64,000 nucleotides of DNA from Diphasiastrum complanatum (GCA_029204225.1 CM055098.1:25174973-25238972), one strand, 5' to 3'; shown: positions 1 through 12,812, numbered from the stretch's first letter. Translations and numbers: made by a program. The notes: a model not told the origin generated them from the letters alone.

Positions 1-3000
1 TAGCATGAAATTCATCTCCCTGTCTTTTTTTTGCATGCATGCCCATATGCTTTAGATGCACCTTTATATGCATCTCTATTTTTCTTGCCTGCATCCCTAC
101 GCTCAACCTACATGAGAAACCAATATCATCATCAACAACAATAGTCAAATAAAGATGATCTATTTGCATTCACAAAATCATATTCATATATGTCTTTTTA
201 TTTTTATCATATCTTTACTCGTGGACACACTTTGAATCAATGTTTTGAGGTAATAAAAAGAAATCCTAACTATCATGCCATAGTTATGAGACAACTAGGA
301 TTTGAAAATAGCTAACTTATGTTGCATCAAATCGTAAACAATCACAGTGTCTATTCAAGAAATTTGTGGTAATGGCTTTTGGTATTCCAAAACGTTCTTG
401 TATTTAATAATTGTTCTAAATCACAAAAGAGAATTTCATTTTCCAACGATTCAAATGTTTCAGCACACAAGTGCATGGCAAAATTTCTCGTGACATTTTG
501 AGTCACCTTGTTCTTATTTTGTTTGACATGTCTTGAGCAGCCAGATAATTATCATTGACAACGGAAAGATATAGTATCGATTCATCTATGCCATATGTGT
601 AAGTTGTTTCATTTTACAACTTACTCTGTAACACATACTTCTACATTTTATTTCAATTCCCTCATGCCTATACCCGCAACAACACATAATTTGAGATGGG
701 ATATGATCGATATTTTCTAAGGCATACAATGATCCTATACCTAAAGAAACTGATTTGGTTGATGGCCCAAATACATGCTGAATGTTGAGAGTATCAATGT
801 TAGTTGTAGTGCTTGATAAAAGTGGCCTCTGAAAAAGAGGAGAATGCACGAGACATCTTAAAATGTGGCTCACTCATATATTCTAGATAAAATAAGATCT
901 GTAATGAATTTATTTGAAATTTAATTGAATAATATCATAATTGGATCAAAAATCTAAGAAACAAAAGTAGCTTGAAATCTCGAAAATATGAATTGTAGAT
1001 AAACAAAGACATAGACACAAACGTAGTTTTCAAAAACATCTTCCACTTGGGCAAACTCCAAGAAAAATGAAACAATCTCCAACATACATATACATGTTAT
1101 CACATAATAGTTCCCCTAGACATTTTCCAATTTGGAAAAAAAAATGCATCTTCCTTGTTTTATATACTTCTATCACAATGATATGAATTTTGTGTACATT
1201 ATATGCTCAAAGTCAATCCTATTCAATTTAAATGCTCAAATACATTTTATGATTCTTCTATATATAATCATGATCGTGCATAAGTCCTTTCACCAATGCT
1301 ATCTTCATGCTCATATTGATCTTCATAGAAAAAAAAGCTATGTTAGAGTTATGAACATTACAAATTTTAAAAAACTGAATCATGGACTAGAATTATAAAC
1401 AACAGTAATTTTTGTATAGGTCTCTTTCACAATAAAGGTGAACTATTGTGAATCATTATATTGTATTAATGTAACTACTATGATCCTCTCCTCAGCAAAA
1501 ATAATTTTTTATGTCTTGGAGAATGGTCTTATTAGTGACCTTTGTACTTGGTAAAATGGCCATGAAATTATAGTGAGGCTGTTACGCCGAGCCATTATTG
1601 AAAAGCCATTGAACCGATTGTAAAGGTCGCCAAAAAAGTCTTTTCAAAGGCCCCTTTTTATGGCTAAAATATTTTTATGAGTCTCATTATGCATCCTTAT
1701 GGGTCATAATATTTCTATTCAAAAAATTTATGACCCTTGTGTCAGCACAATGTTCATGTATGGACTTTAGATTTCATCATTCATGATATGCCCAAGAATT
1801 AGGTGAAGTCACTATCAAATATCTTAACATCAAAAAAAACAAGAACAATGTGGTATTGTACCACAAAGGCCTGGCCATGTCATATTGTCGTATTTCAACT
1901 TTTTGTGAAGATTAAAAAACTGTAGTTACATAATAGTGATTGTTTCTAACTTTTACAAGCAAATGTTTTATGGATTGTGAATATGGTTTTTGTTTTGTTA
2001 ATCCAACAATTTAAGCATTATGGCAAGGCCTTCATGACATGATACCACAATGATAACTCGCATATATACATTTAAAATTTCAATAGATAATAACAAAGTT
2101 TGGGATAAGCAATAAGAACTTTAATCTCTTAAGATACAACTGTCATCTTGTCTTTTAGAAGATGAGTTTGGACTTGATGATTATTATTCCGGTGTATCAG
2201 GCAACACAATTAACCAAACAAAGTTGTCCTAGAAATAACTCTTGCAAAAGAAGACACTATTACAAACAATAGAAATATATTATCAAAGAATTACCAAAAT
2301 ATATTATCACTTGTCATATTTCTTCATTCAAGCATGCGAGAGCAGAATAAGACTATAAAATTCCAAATAGAAGATGAAAACGAATAAAAGAAAAGAACAA
2401 AGAAAAAAATAAAACACACAAGCATGATCATGATGATTCAAATATTGCACACTGGCCTCAGAATCCATATAAACATATTGAGCTAACACCTAAAAACTGG
2501 ATTGAAATCTAAGGGATGCTCTAAAATAAAATAAAAATCATACTCAGTAAGATTTTAAAGTTAATTTCAATCTTGTGCTTTGTTGAAACATCCCTTTTGA
2601 TGAAGGATGCTTCAATACCCGAAAGTATTAGATGTAGTTTTATGGTATCATGTTCCTTCTTCATCTTTCTTGTTGTGAACAATATAGTCATCCTTACTCA
2701 CAAATAGACCTCTTTAGTATTTGATAAAAAAATTCAATCCATTCACAAATGATCCCTCTTGACTATAGGTGAACAAGAATTGCTTAACCAAAACATAATT
2801 TGACCAATGTGGTTACTATTGTTAACTATCTTTTGGCGTTAACTAGTATGGTCCATCATTTAAATAATGAGTTAACTAATATGTTTTGTTGTTTTAATCT
2901 GAAAAAGGTACTCTTGCACTAGTATGCTTTTGTAGTGGCATATCATTTTCTCATTTCTCAATTATCATCTCCCACTTTCCATTTCCAAAGTATGATAGTT

Positions 3001-3209
3001 ATTGAATTGAGGGGCTAATTTTCAAATATCAAATTAAAGAGCAAGATATGGATAATTGGCAGGTAGTGCAGCAACAAAGTTACTTCTACTTTTCTCATTT
3101 CATATCTACATTTCACATGTAGATATGAAATATTTATGCAGCTTTGTAATTGATTCTTGTTTATAGAAAATGATACCATAATATATTTTAAAAACTGTCA
3201 TATCGAATC
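1..3209. other. AT-rich stretch without recognisable gene
   Basis: No open frame longer than about 95 codons and no recognisable protein motif occurs on either strand. The base composition is strongly A+T with homopolymer runs, as expected for old intergenic sequence or fully decayed transposons. No LTR ends, primer site or terminal inverted repeats were seen. Confidence 0.6.
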
Positions 3210-3545
3210 TTGATATCCACGATCAATGAAGATCAGTCATATCCTAAAATGAAATCAATTGCAAATATATTTTCAAGTAAGATGCATATATCTCTGAAGA
3301 AGCTCTTACATCTTGTACGTCATGGAAAAGAAGTTTTGATAGGATGTTTAACATATCCAAAACCGAAGAACCTTTATATTGTGTTAGATTTGATGAATTA
3401 AATAAAATTCTCAACATAGGAGTAGTGTGGGAAAGTGAATTATTAATATTTCTTTTCAATCAAGATAAGCAATATAACAAAGAAGCAATAGTACTATATG
3501 GTAAATCTGGTGTGAATCTAATCTTTTGGTATCTTGCCATTCAGG
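3210..3545 (+). mobile_element. Ty3/gypsy (Tat/Athila-like) gag-protease scrap
   Basis: Two overlapping broken frames (3210-3401 and 3344-3540) align with the protease region of the antisense gypsy element at 14,961-15,407. They share the block around I-L/F-S-S-K-I/M-x-I-S-L, the E-P-L-x-Y segment, and the D/G-x-S/L-G-V-N-L-I stretch that follows the protease active site. In the better preserved copy the active site reads D-G-G-L-G. The frame must change near 3,400 to follow the homology, so this is a pseudogene. It stops abruptly at about 3,545, where an antisense copia fragment begins. The assignment rests on the similarity between the two copies in this window. Confidence 0.6.
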
Positions 3546-3549
3546 GACT

Positions 3550-4765
3550 TAATGATGGATCGATTTTGCAGGTAGGCAGCTATAGTGACAGCTTCTGCCC
3601 AAAGTCTCTTTGGAAGAGAAGCATGGGCCATAATCCTTTTGGCACTCTCTATCAGTGTTCGATTTTTCTGTTCTACTACTCCATTTGACTGAGGTGAGTA
3701 GCTCGTGGTGAATTGTTGGAGTATTCCACAAGCCTTGCAGAACTCTTTGAACTCGGTGGAGATGTATTCTCCCCCTCCATCTGTATGTAGAGCTTTTATT
3801 GTTCTCTAGGTTTGATCTGCAGATTCCTTGAACTGCTTGAAGAATTTGAAAGTCTCGGATTTATTCTTCAAAAAGTAAGTAGCAGTTCTTTTAAAAAAGT
3901 CATCAATAAAAGTTAGAAAATAAAAAGCTCTCCCTATGGAAGAAGTCTGCATTGGGCCAAAAAGGTCACTATGTATAGGTCTAGCAAATATCTATAAGTA
4001 TGAACAAAATTTGAAGTAAATGGACTTCCAACATGCTTTCGGATAATACAATTTTACATGAAGAATCAGATTTGCTAATAGATGAAAGATCTTGCACTAA
4101 GTTTTGATTTGATATTTCTTGAATACTCTTGAAATTTAAATGGCCTAGTCTGAAATGCCACAACAAATGATTTGATTCAGAAGTAGAAATAAGAGCTTGA
4201 TTACTAGTAGAGTAATAGTGAGTTAATTTGTAAAGGTAGCCACATCTTCTACCATAAGCTAGAACTTTCATTGACTTGTCAAGGATAGTGCAGCCCTCTA
4301 TATTGAATTTGACCCTATGACCAGAATAATTGATTTTGCTTACAGAAAGCAAATTTTTGGTAAGGTTCGAAATGTATAAAACATTGGACAACAACTTAAC
4401 AGCACCTCTTTGAAATTCGACCCTGACTGTTCCTTCACCTTCAATGGAGTGAGTTGACCTGTCTCCAAGTTGCACAACTCTGTTTTGGAACCAGTCCCGA
4501 TGATGGGTCATGTGTTGAGTTGCTCCAGCGTCCCAAGTACCAGGAATCGATATCTTGAAAATTTTTGACCCTAGTCATAAAGGCAGCTTCATCTTTCTCT
4601 TCAAGCTGGATCGAGTGACTGGTTGAGACAACATTTACTTGTTGTTGGAACTGCTTCTTCTTTTCATTGTTGTACTTGAGTGTTCTATAATCTTTGATGA
4701 GATGACTAGTCCTCTTACTTGGACCGTATAGAGTCATAGAGGTATTTGACAATGGTTCTATGCAA
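3550..4765 (-). mobile_element. Ty1/copia fragment: protease, GAG-pre-integrase, integrase core
   Basis: Read on the minus strand, from right to left: a degenerate zinc-knuckle region (about 4,690-4,750; its cysteines are lost, H-L-I-K-D remains), the protease site D-A-G-A-T-Q-H-M-T near 4,515-4,540 (the usual motif is D-S-G-A), the GAG-pre-integrase motif L-W-H-F-R-L-G-H-L-N at about 4,130-4,165, and the end of the integrase core with S-P-Q-S-N-G-V-V-E carrying the catalytic Glu (about 3,680). A one-base shift separates W-Y-L from D-A-G-A, and the central integrase is damaged. Reverse transcriptase and LTRs are absent. The left break coincides with the gypsy scrap, so two unrelated remnants are fused here. 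Confidence 0.8.
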
Positions 4766-5029
4766 CTTCAATCACTTGAAGGTGAACTATTACCGACACG
4801 TATTAACGGGTCCAGACTGAAGAAATACTACCTTTGACCAGAATTTTTATTTTTACTTTATTAGTTTTTCTTCTTCTTATTTTCTAGTATTGTTCTAAAA
4901 TTAATCGCAAATTTTCTTTCATCTTGTCTAAATTTTTTTCATGACTTTTCTTTTTTTTTTCTAGGAATTTTCTAGAATTTTTCGAGAATTTTTCTTGACT
5001 TCTCTTAGTCTTTCAATATCATTTTCATT

Positions 5030-5690
5030 TTGGAGGAGGAATTCAAAGTTCATGTACGAGGAAAATTCTTCACTATCTCTGAAGTTTTGTTTTGCACAAC
5101 CCTCAGACTACCATTGGATGGGAAGCTGGTTGCGACAAATAAAGATTCGGTGGATGAAGCTGCCCACTTCTTAAGCAACTGCTTCGTACCCACGAAGGGG
5201 TACAAAATTTTTATGATCCAAGATGCGACATTCAAATTGTTTTCTAAATATGCAAATCAAGCCATATTTTTGACGGATGCGGATGCGACAATATCAGTAC
5301 AAAATTTTGGTTACATATTGGATGCAGTGTGCTTCAGCGTTATCACTTACAAAGCCTTTTTGCAATGGATCAAACATCAGAAGTTTTTTGGAGTCGGAGC
5401 CCATGTCTCTCGTCTGTGCGCTCATTTTCAAATTTTGACCGAGCCAGAAAAAATACTACTGACAGGAAGGATGTTAGCTCCCAAGCCAATTGATCTTTCC
5501 AGTATCTATTCCGGTTCCAGTCGATGCCGCACTAGCAGTCGAAGTAGTAGCCACAACTGCTATGGAGAGTGAAGATGTGGCAATGGAAACCGATGGAGCT
5601 GCTGCTGCTGCTGATTCTTCAAATCCAACATCTGCTTCCACATCTCAGAAGCAGCCGAGCGCATCCACCTATGAGGAAGACGCAACCTAG
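5030..5690 (+). pseudogene. Extra retroelement ORF, N-terminal part
   Basis: The frame is open for 180 codons to 5,572 and contains E-E-E-F-K-V-H-V-R-G-K-F-F-T-I-S-E followed by L-R-L-P-L-D-G-K. There is no ATG at the left end of the frame, so the true start lies upstream or is lost. The block resembles E-E-K-S-K-F-Y-I-T-F-Q-G in the frame at 57,006-57,566. It also has the general look of the plant transposon ORFs found beside Athila/Tat pol genes, in which V-R-G-x-x-x-x-F precedes an L-x-L-P motif. A second frame (to 5,690) encodes an Ala/Ser/Glu-rich stretch with poly-Ala. The function is unknown; in the related families these ORFs are called env-like only by position. Confidence 0.45.
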
Positions 5691-6599
5691 TCTGATACAT
5701 CCGACAAGGGATGAATTGTTGCTGAAGGCGACACTGGGGCACCTGTGGCAGATGAAGAAGAACCAGACGACTAGCCCCAGTGGTTTCGATCCATGACAGA
5801 GAAAGCCAAGAATTTAGTGGTTGAAGTATATGAGTTTGACAATACCACCGTCAACTCACAATGCAGCTTATCACCTCAGAGAGGAAATTACTAGACTCTC
5901 TGAAGGAGTCCTTCGAGAAGATCGATTCGCTCGAATCAGACAACACGAAGCTGATCGAACAACATTGTTCTCTCGAAACACAACTTTAGACTTTAATAAA
6001 GGAAGCTGATTCTTTGAAGCAGACCAATAAGGCGATTCAGGCCAAGTCTGACAATTTTCAGACTCAAAACGATTCATTGAAGCAGCAACTTTTGACTGCA
6101 AATCAACATAATGTCGCACTTCAGAAACATCTACAGGAGGAGCGAATGACAAGATTAAAGGCATAAGCTACTTTGTCTATAAGTACCACTACAGGGTCAA
6201 TCACTGTCGATCTCACGAAGCTGAACCAGCTCCAAGGCCAGATGCTCAAAAATTTTCGAGTCGAGTTCTTACAACCGATCGAGGATGCGAAGGCTCTTGT
6301 CGAGGAAGAGTTGGCGGAGTTGAAGGAGCTCTCCAGTGATGCCACCCCATCTTGTAGTGGGACCGATGCACACGATGACTATCTTGAGGCCCTGCACAAC
6401 AACTCCAAGTTGTGCCTGCCTGCACCGGATCCTCAGACCATCCAGAATTCTTGGAGGCTATTGGGAACATTGACCAATCCAAACAGGAGCTGTCGAACCA
6501 AAAGCAACAAATGGAAGATCAGAAGCTGGCTGCTGAGTTGCAAACTCAGGATTTGGCAACTACATCTACACAGACAAAGTGAATGCGGCGAAATCAGTC

Positions 6600-7475
6600 G
6601 AAGGTATGTGCTGACAGATTCTGTGCATTTGCTAAACGCTTCTAGAAATGGTGTCCACATGCTTTTAATATTGAGTTGCAATGGCGTGTAGATTACATGA
6701 TGCTACCATACGCAGTAGGCATCGCCTTCGACAGCTGGAAGCGACCGTGGGAGAAGGACGACTTTTTCTAGTTATGGGCCCAGCTCTCTATTGAGCAGAA
6801 ATGATGTCTCTGTTGGGGCATAATCCAGGGTAAATTCCATGTCGTATCTTTCGGATCGGCAGAGTTATACATAGGCCCTTCGGCTATGTATGCTCTTGAA
6901 TATATTCGTATCAAAGAAATTCAATAGATAATAAGCGACATTTTTGGAAGCAAAAGTCGCAGTTTCAGTTGTACAAACCACAAGCGATTGCGGATTTAGG
7001 CGCATTCGATGATGTAGGTTTGCTGATAAATACAAATATGGCTTATCCGGAATTATTCAGTCTTTATGTGGATTGGGAGCGAAACCTTGCAGAATATTTT
7101 GCGGAGATTCGCCATAATTTGCAAGATAGAAGGAAGTCATTCCGTTATAAGCAATTTTGTACATATACATTTTGGCAGTTTGGTACCTTTGCAGCGAAGA
7201 CATTATTTTTTGTTCAAAATCTTTATGTTAAAAGCAATTCTATTAGATTTTCAGCTCGTTACTGTAAAGAAATCACTCTACGAAGTGATTCAGACGAAGA
7301 TACCAAGTTAACCCAGGAGCTGTTCGATGGAACATTACTTCTGGTTAAGTTAGAAGTATTCGGCCACTTACTAGTTGGCCGCTATGCAAAATCAAAAGAA
7401 GACTTGCTCTTGATCGAGGCTCAACAGAACTTGGAGCTTGCTCGGAAGTTATATGAAGAGCTGAATCATTCCTGA
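6600..7475 (+). pseudogene. Extra retroelement ORF, C-terminal part
   Basis: A broken frame around 6,675-6,770 reads W-R-V-D-Y-M-M-L-P-Y, similar to R-V-D-P-Y-Y-V-P-M-P at about 58,107 in the sense gypsy element. It is followed by an open frame at 6,969-7,475 (168 codons, no ATG at its start) rich in aromatic and charged residues, ending in a helical segment E-A-Q-Q-N-L-E-L-A-R-K-L-Y-E-E-L. No signal peptide or clear membrane segment is seen. I do not recognise a family outside this retroelement context. Confidence 0.4.
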
Positions 7476-7782
7476 ATATTCATTCGTGTCTTTGTCGTGG
7501 TGATGTTTCTATGGGATGCTGACTTTTTGAAGTTTAAAGATGTTTTGAAGTTTGATTCCAGTTTTCATCAACAATTCAAAGATCAACTCAAAACAACCTA
7601 TTCAATTAAAGAAACAGTAAGACACATATTCTCTAAGTTGAAGAAATATCTAAAAGACGAAATACACGAAGAAATATCTTTTCACCTCAACAAGAATCTG
7701 ACGAACAAGAATGTTTCTCGAATACTCCTCGAAATGAAGACGATATGTTCATGAGGATGTTTCACATTTGAAGAAGGGGATA

Positions 7783-8150
7783 TGTGATGCCACGAAAATG
7801 TTAAATATTGAATATCAACATAAATATGGCATGATATACTCGGAAATGAAGATATGAGCTGGTTAAGTATAAATCATGAAGAGGCCTAAGTCATTTTTCG
7901 GGAATATATCTCCTAAGTACTTGCCTTGTAATTAAGGGCAAGACCTTTAAGAGTGTCGACTATTGAGTGGCGACTCGTGAAGAGTGTCGACTATCGAATA
8001 ATTGAATGAAGCTTGTCGTCTGTCAAATGAAATTCTAGTGTCAAGTGTCGAGCATTGAGTGGGATTATGATGTCAAATAAGTTTAAATTTGAATGAATAT
8101 TGAATAGTTGAGGAATGTTCAAAGAACATTCTAATAAATTTTGAATTTTT
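7783..8150 (+). repeat. Probable 3' LTR of the 4.8-7.8 kb element (end not determined)
   Basis: The sequence starts TGTGATGCCACG immediately after a purine tract, as a 3' LTR should. It contains three copies of an AGTGTCGA(C/G) motif with an ATTGAGTGG companion at about 7,950-8,060. No second LTR copy is in the window, so the right end is a guess. Confidence 0.35.
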
Positions 8151-8281
8151 AGCACTTTAAAATTTGATGAATTTTCTATTGCTCATATCTTGAGTAAAAG
8201 TTTTGATTCTTGAATTCTGCTTGAATTTGGCAAGCGTAGTGGCTATCATGAAGAATTTGGAGTGGAATAAAAATTTCAACA

Positions 8282-8484
8282 CTCCTTAATTAAACTTCAA
8301 ATTTTTTTTTTGGAAATTTCACATCTTCATAAACTTCTACTACTTATTTCTTGGTAGAGAATTAATGAAATTATTTGCGGCTTGATTTTCTGTTGCACGG
8401 TAAATTAGCTCAGTTTCCTTGTCATGAACTTTTTCCTTGATGAAGTGAAATTGAATCTGTATATGCTTTGTTCTAGAATGAAAT
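8282..8484 (-). mobile_element. Ty1/copia RNase H C-terminus and 3' LTR start (short remnant)
   Basis: On the minus strand the segment reads S-K-R-F-H-S-R-T-K-H-I-Q-I-Q-F-H-F-I-K-E, the conserved tail of copia RNase H. It continues to a stop after N-F-I-N-S-L-P-R, where a functional element has A-D-I-F-T-K-x-L. About 50 bases further left TTAAGGAG precedes TGTTGAAATTT (LTR start at 8,281 reading leftwards), which looks like polypurine tract plus LTR. The coding part is only about 50 codons. It is a different copy from the copia remnant at 9,118-10,810. Confidence 0.6.
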
Positions 8485-8485
8485 C

Positions 8486-9117
8486 TTTTTGACCTTTATA
8501 TAGTTACATAACTTACAAAAGTTGAGGCCGTGTGAGCCCTCAATATTTATTTACATGCTCCGTGGATTGGGAGTTGCATGGCACTAGAAATGGCCAACAT
8601 AAGTTTCTTCAACCTGAAGAAACAATTTAAAAACTAAAAATGCCCCTATTTCCACCTCCGTAAGCCTATTCTGACCAAACGAAGGGCTATGGACTCCACA
8701 CTAAGGGAAACCTGGCTGTACCTACATGTACGATACCATAAAATAGAGTGCTTGCCATGGAGAAACCACTCAATGGATGCCAGAAGCCATTTGTCCCTTT
8801 TTGGGAGCAAGTAGTTGCCAATGTGTGGCGGAAAGCATTTTTGGTTGTTTAGAAGCAATTTCGACTTTCAGTTTGCCACCTAAGCAACGAGGAACCTGGT
8901 AAGGAAAAAATAGTAGGTCATTATTTTGGACTTCTAAAATTGCCATTGCACTCGGAGCACTCTTTTTAGCCTGTCATTGAATCATTTTTATTTTTACAGT
9001 TTGTCAAAAAACTAGTGTATTTATGTAGAGTATGTGACGATACAAGTATTTACACAATAAATGAATGGATCTAGATTAGCAATGAGATAAGGGATGGAGA
9101 TGATATAAATTTCAACA
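8486..9117 (-). repeat. Probable 3' LTR of antisense copia element
   Basis: On the minus strand the segment begins TGTTGAAATTTATATC directly after a purine tract (ATAGGAGG, 9,118-9,125), the arrangement of polypurine tract and LTR. A TATA-like CTATATAAAGG lies near the far end (about 8,493-8,503). The left boundary is placed where the coding sequence of the neighbouring copia remnant resumes. No second copy is present to confirm the ends. Confidence 0.4.
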
Positions 9118-10810
9118 CCTCCTATTTATCTGGATCCTTAAATGCCTTGACTTTCAAATTCAAGATAACACAAAAACTCTTGTGTGCTTCTTGAGTAATT
9201 CCCTTTTGTAAAGATATTAGCTGCCATGCAGTACTTGGTTCTGCAAAACTTTAGACTCATCTCCTTGTCGAGTATCCTGCTCATGTATAGTGGTACTTAA
9301 TTTTGATGTGCTTGGTCATAGAGTGAAATATAAAATTTAATCGATAATGATGTAGCACTCTAATTGTTGCACCGAATAACTGTTGGAGCAGTTTGTTTGA
9401 GACTAATGTCAGACAATAGATTTCTCAACCAAATTGCCTCTTTAGTGGCTTGAGAGGCTGCAATGTACTCTTAACTCTGTTGAAGACATTTCTATAGAGG
9501 TCTGTTTTTGACTATCACAAGATACTAGAGACAAATCCAGAAGTCAATTTCTAGTGTCTACATCACCTGCCCAAAATGTATCCATGAAGTGTTTTGATAT
9601 CGGGTGGATCAAACTCTCTAGAGCATATGCATAGGTCGATAGTAGCTTGTACATCTTTGATTACTCTCAAAAGCGCCTTCCAGTAAATGATCATTACCAA
9701 GGTTAGCCATGTATCTGTTTAAAGAGTTGACAATGTATGCAAGATCGGTCAGGCCTATGGTGGAGATCATTGCATACATCAAAGATTCGACAATAAATTG
9801 ATATAAATACATTTCGCATTTTTCCTCATTGGTTTGAGGACATTTCTCCTTCAATAACTTCAAACATGGATCTATGGGATTACGCATAAGCTTACAATTT
9901 TTTAAATTGAATTTTGAAAGCAAATTGTGGAAGTACCTCTACTGAGTAATATAGAGAAGCCATTTATTTCCGTCTCTATGGATTTGGATCCCAAGAAAAT
10001 AATGTGTCTCCTCTATATTTGTCATCTCAAACTCTTGGAGAGCATCCTCTTGGTGTCCTTTGTCAGTTTGATATTGTTCCCAAAAAGTAATGTATCATCT
10101 ATGTACAGTGCGGTGATGACAAAGAATTCTCGGACAACCTTGAAATAAACATTATAGTCCACAAGGCTTGGTTCAAATCCATGATCAATTAGAGATGTGT
10201 TGATTTGATGGAGCTAAGCTCTCGACGATTGCTTTAGACCGTACGAGGGTTTATGAAGTTTGCATACTCGACCTTCTTGACCATTGAGGACATAGCCTTC
10301 TGGCTGAATCATGTAGATGTCTTTTTTGATAACTCCATTGAGAAATATTGTTTGTACATCCATCTAGTGTACCTCAAGGTTGGTTGCAGCAGCATATGAT
10401 AGTAGCAGTCGAATAGAAAAATGCTTGACCACTGGGCTAAAGGTTTCAAACTAGTCATGAGTTGGGCCTTTCTTCTATCAATATTGCCATATGCTTTATA
10501 TTTGATCTTAAAGATCCATTTCCAGTGGATGACTTTTTTGTCTGCAAGTAGGTTGGTGATAGTCCAAGTGTTGTTCTTTAGCAGTGAGTTGTACTCCTTG
10601 TCCGTGGCTTCCTTCTAGAGATCTAAATCGGCCTGTGACATTGCTTCTTCGACTATGGTTGGCTCCTGTATAGAATAGTGAACAAACTCATCAGTGTATC
10701 GAACAAGATGAGTTTGAATCCCGGTTAATCTTTTGGTTGGAGCTTCTGTGTCATGCCCACGACTAGTCTCGGGTAGCGTGTCCATGCTAGGAATCGGTAG
10801 ACCAACAACC
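9118..10810 (-). mobile_element. Ty1/copia reverse transcriptase and RNase H remnant
   Basis: Read right to left on the minus strand: the start of copia RT with K-V-I-H-W-K-W-I-F-K-I-K-Y (about 10,500-10,540); a segment matching M-D-V-Q-T-x-F-L-N-G (about 10,340); P-S-Y-G-L-K-Q-S-S-R-A (about 10,220-10,250); the catalytic box L-Y-I-D-D-T-L-L-F-G (about 10,095); the RT tail with L-M-Y-A-M (about 9,770); and RNase H traces ending in H-S-M-T-K-H-I-K-I-K-Y-H-Y-T (about 9,290-9,330). Only 9,618-9,923 stays open for 100 codons. Stops and shifts elsewhere make it a pseudogene. Gag, protease and integrase are missing. Confidence 0.82.
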
Positions 10811-10904
10811 TGTAAGTTAATTGTGACTGTAAGGGATTTGGAGCCCTTATGTGTATATGATCATAATTAATGGCTGTAGGCCTAAACTAATGGTGGTGGA
10901 TTGG

Positions 10905-11860
10905 TATGGGTCTATCAGTGAGCCACTCACACTCCCTCTTCAACTTTGCTTGCCCATCCCTTCCGTCGAACCAGATGCTCGGTAACTATATGATTTCTCA
11001 ATCATTTAGTTCTTATATTCAAGATCTTTTTGGTTTCAAATCAAGACACACTCGATGATTCATCCAACAGGTCCAATTGGTCTCCAGAACCAAGATACTC
11101 TCTTTCACGTAGACTCACATGAGTCAACTTAAGTGAAATCTCAGATGCACTTGAGTCCCTTTTGGGAGGTTTACTTGGTGAGCTAAGGATCTGATCTTTT
11201 CCAAGGTCTGATACGGTTTTCTGTATCTAGGGGACAATTTGTAATTCTTGCCGGTATGCATTACACTAGAATCCTTCAAGATTTTCAAATATACCCAATC
11301 TCCCATTTGAAAGTCCTGAGGTGATCTTTTTATATTAGCATAATGTTGGTCCCTATCCCGAGTACACTGGACATTCTTACATGCTATTTGTAGCATTTTT
11401 TGCATATTATGTAGGAAATTTGCTACCTTCTGAAATTTGATCATTCGAGTCTCTCCTAAAATATGTGATCTATAAATAAACATGAACAGGCTATAGTCAT
11501 AGCCAAATGCTTACTACAACTCAATCTCCATCAAGGATAACTTCCTCTCCGAGGAGATTGCTGTCAAAATATAGACATCACTTGATTTTTTGATCATGCA
11601 TGTAATCCTTCTCTTAAGTATAACCAGAATCTGAAGTATGATTCATCAATCATAATTTATCATATCCTTGTCTTATACTCAATAAGAGAACGCAATACCC
11701 TATCATAGGCAACTCAATCAAAGGAAGATACTTCTCCCAATAGATTGCCATCGTGAAACGTATGCTTATAGCATTTGTTCCAACATCTAATTTGCTCCCT
11801 CCGTCTGACCAATGGTCAGAACAACTTAAGCTCAATGTCATTAACCTGTTTGTTGCCACT
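10905..11860 (-). mobile_element. Chromovirus (Ty3/gypsy) integrase tail and chromodomain remnant
   Basis: The antisense frame at 11,124-11,483 contains M-L-Q-I-A-C-K-N-V-Q, D-W-V-Y-L-K, K-L-S-P-R-Y and P-K-G-T-Q-V-H, the standard C-terminal part of chromovirus integrase. Upstream (11,650-11,860) is the end of the catalytic core, including a G-Q-T-E-like block and W-E-K-Y-L-P-L-I-E. Downstream, near 10,930-11,040, V-T-E-H-L-V-R-R-K-G-W with following V-E-E fits a decayed chromodomain (normal V-R-W-K-G). Stops interrupt it. The right end runs straight into an antisense Tat-like element of the same orientation. Confidence 0.75.
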
Positions 11861-12812
11861 ATGCGTAAAGATGGAATTAAAATTCAATCGGCATGACAAC
11901 ATCTTGACCATAAACCAATTGAAAGGGTGTTTGATTTGTACTATTTTTGTAAGCGATTCTGAATGCCCATAATGTTGCATATAGTTTATGTTTCCAATCA
12001 GACCGACTCACTTTAATTGTTTTCGTCATAATGGTGCAGAGAATCTTATTGGAAGATTCAGCTTAGCCATTCCCTCTGGGATGGTAAGGAGTACTAAATT
12101 TGTAGATAACAAAAAAATCTTCCAGTAAACACTTTATCGTTTGATTAACAAAGTGTGTACCTCGGTCACTGACAATCTCGATCGGACATCCAAACCTGAT
12201 AATGATATTTTTGTAGAGAAACTTGGCTGTAGATTTCGCATCAGCAACTTTGATAGCTTTGGCTTCAACACACTTGGTCATATAATCAGTTGCTACGATA
12301 ATGTATCGGGCCTGAGATCCTCACGCGACAGGATGAATAGGAACAACATAATCTAGTCCCCATTTTTCAAACGACGCTTGCGATAAAACCGGCTGCAAGG
12401 GTTCATAATTCTGTCTAGTAGGCCATCGTGCTCGCTGGCAAACATCACATGTCTAAATATAATTTTTTGTGTCCTTATGAAGTGTAAACCACCAACAACC
12501 TGATTGCAAAAGTTTGTGAACCGTAATATCGGTAGAGAAGTGTCCTCCGCCCATGCCATCATGTGAAAACATGATTAAATCTGATATTTCATGCGGTAAA
12601 GCACATCTACGTAGAATATTGTCTGATCCACAACGATATAATTGTCCTACAATCAATTGATAAGGTTGAGTCTTACGAATCAATTGTCTCTTATGTACTT
12701 TTGTCAAAGAGTCATTCAGTTGTCCTAGCATTAGGTACTCAACAATATCTGCTGCCCATTCAGGTACTGCTTCTACATAGAACAATGCAGCATTTGGTAA
12801 TTCATCATCCAC
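11861..12812 (-). pseudogene. Gypsy integrase (Tat-like), broken
   Basis: The right-hand part (12,453-12,812) contains a zinc-binding-like segment of integrase: H-E-I-S-D-L-I, then H-D-G-M-G-G-G-H-F and a conserved W-W. The frame at 12,063-12,281 gives the catalytic core: T-K-C-V-E-A-K-A-I-K-V-A-D-A-K, R-F-G-C-P-I-E-I-V-S-D-R-G-T-H-F (catalytic Asp) and T-P-Y-H-P-R-G-N-G. Stops separate the parts, and the core breaks off after M-P-I-E-F near 11,865. The reaction in an intact element is insertion of the cDNA into the genome. Confidence 0.78.

Larger units (their letters stand above)
4800..7782 (+). mobile_element. 3' region of a Tat-like gypsy element (extra-ORF region, pol lost)
   Basis: This stretch has the same order as the region after integrase in the element at 56,204-58,683. 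It starts with a pyrimidine-rich spacer, then an ORF with a V-x-G-K-x-F-T-I-S-E type block, an Ala/Ser/Pro-rich low-complexity part, a coiled-coil-like part and a second block starting R-V-D-Y-x-x-L-P (near 6,690). It ends in a purine tract (GAAGAAGGGGATA, about 7,770-7,782) directly before TGTGATGCC, which looks like a polypurine tract and the start of a 3' LTR. No pol is present. The protein frames are broken at least at 5,573, 5,690 and 6,700. Confidence 0.5.

Noticed and set aside
1-3209. Possible genes at 586-873 (-) and 1,132-1,398 (+)
   Set aside because: Short, AT-rich and without motif; expected by chance in such sequence.
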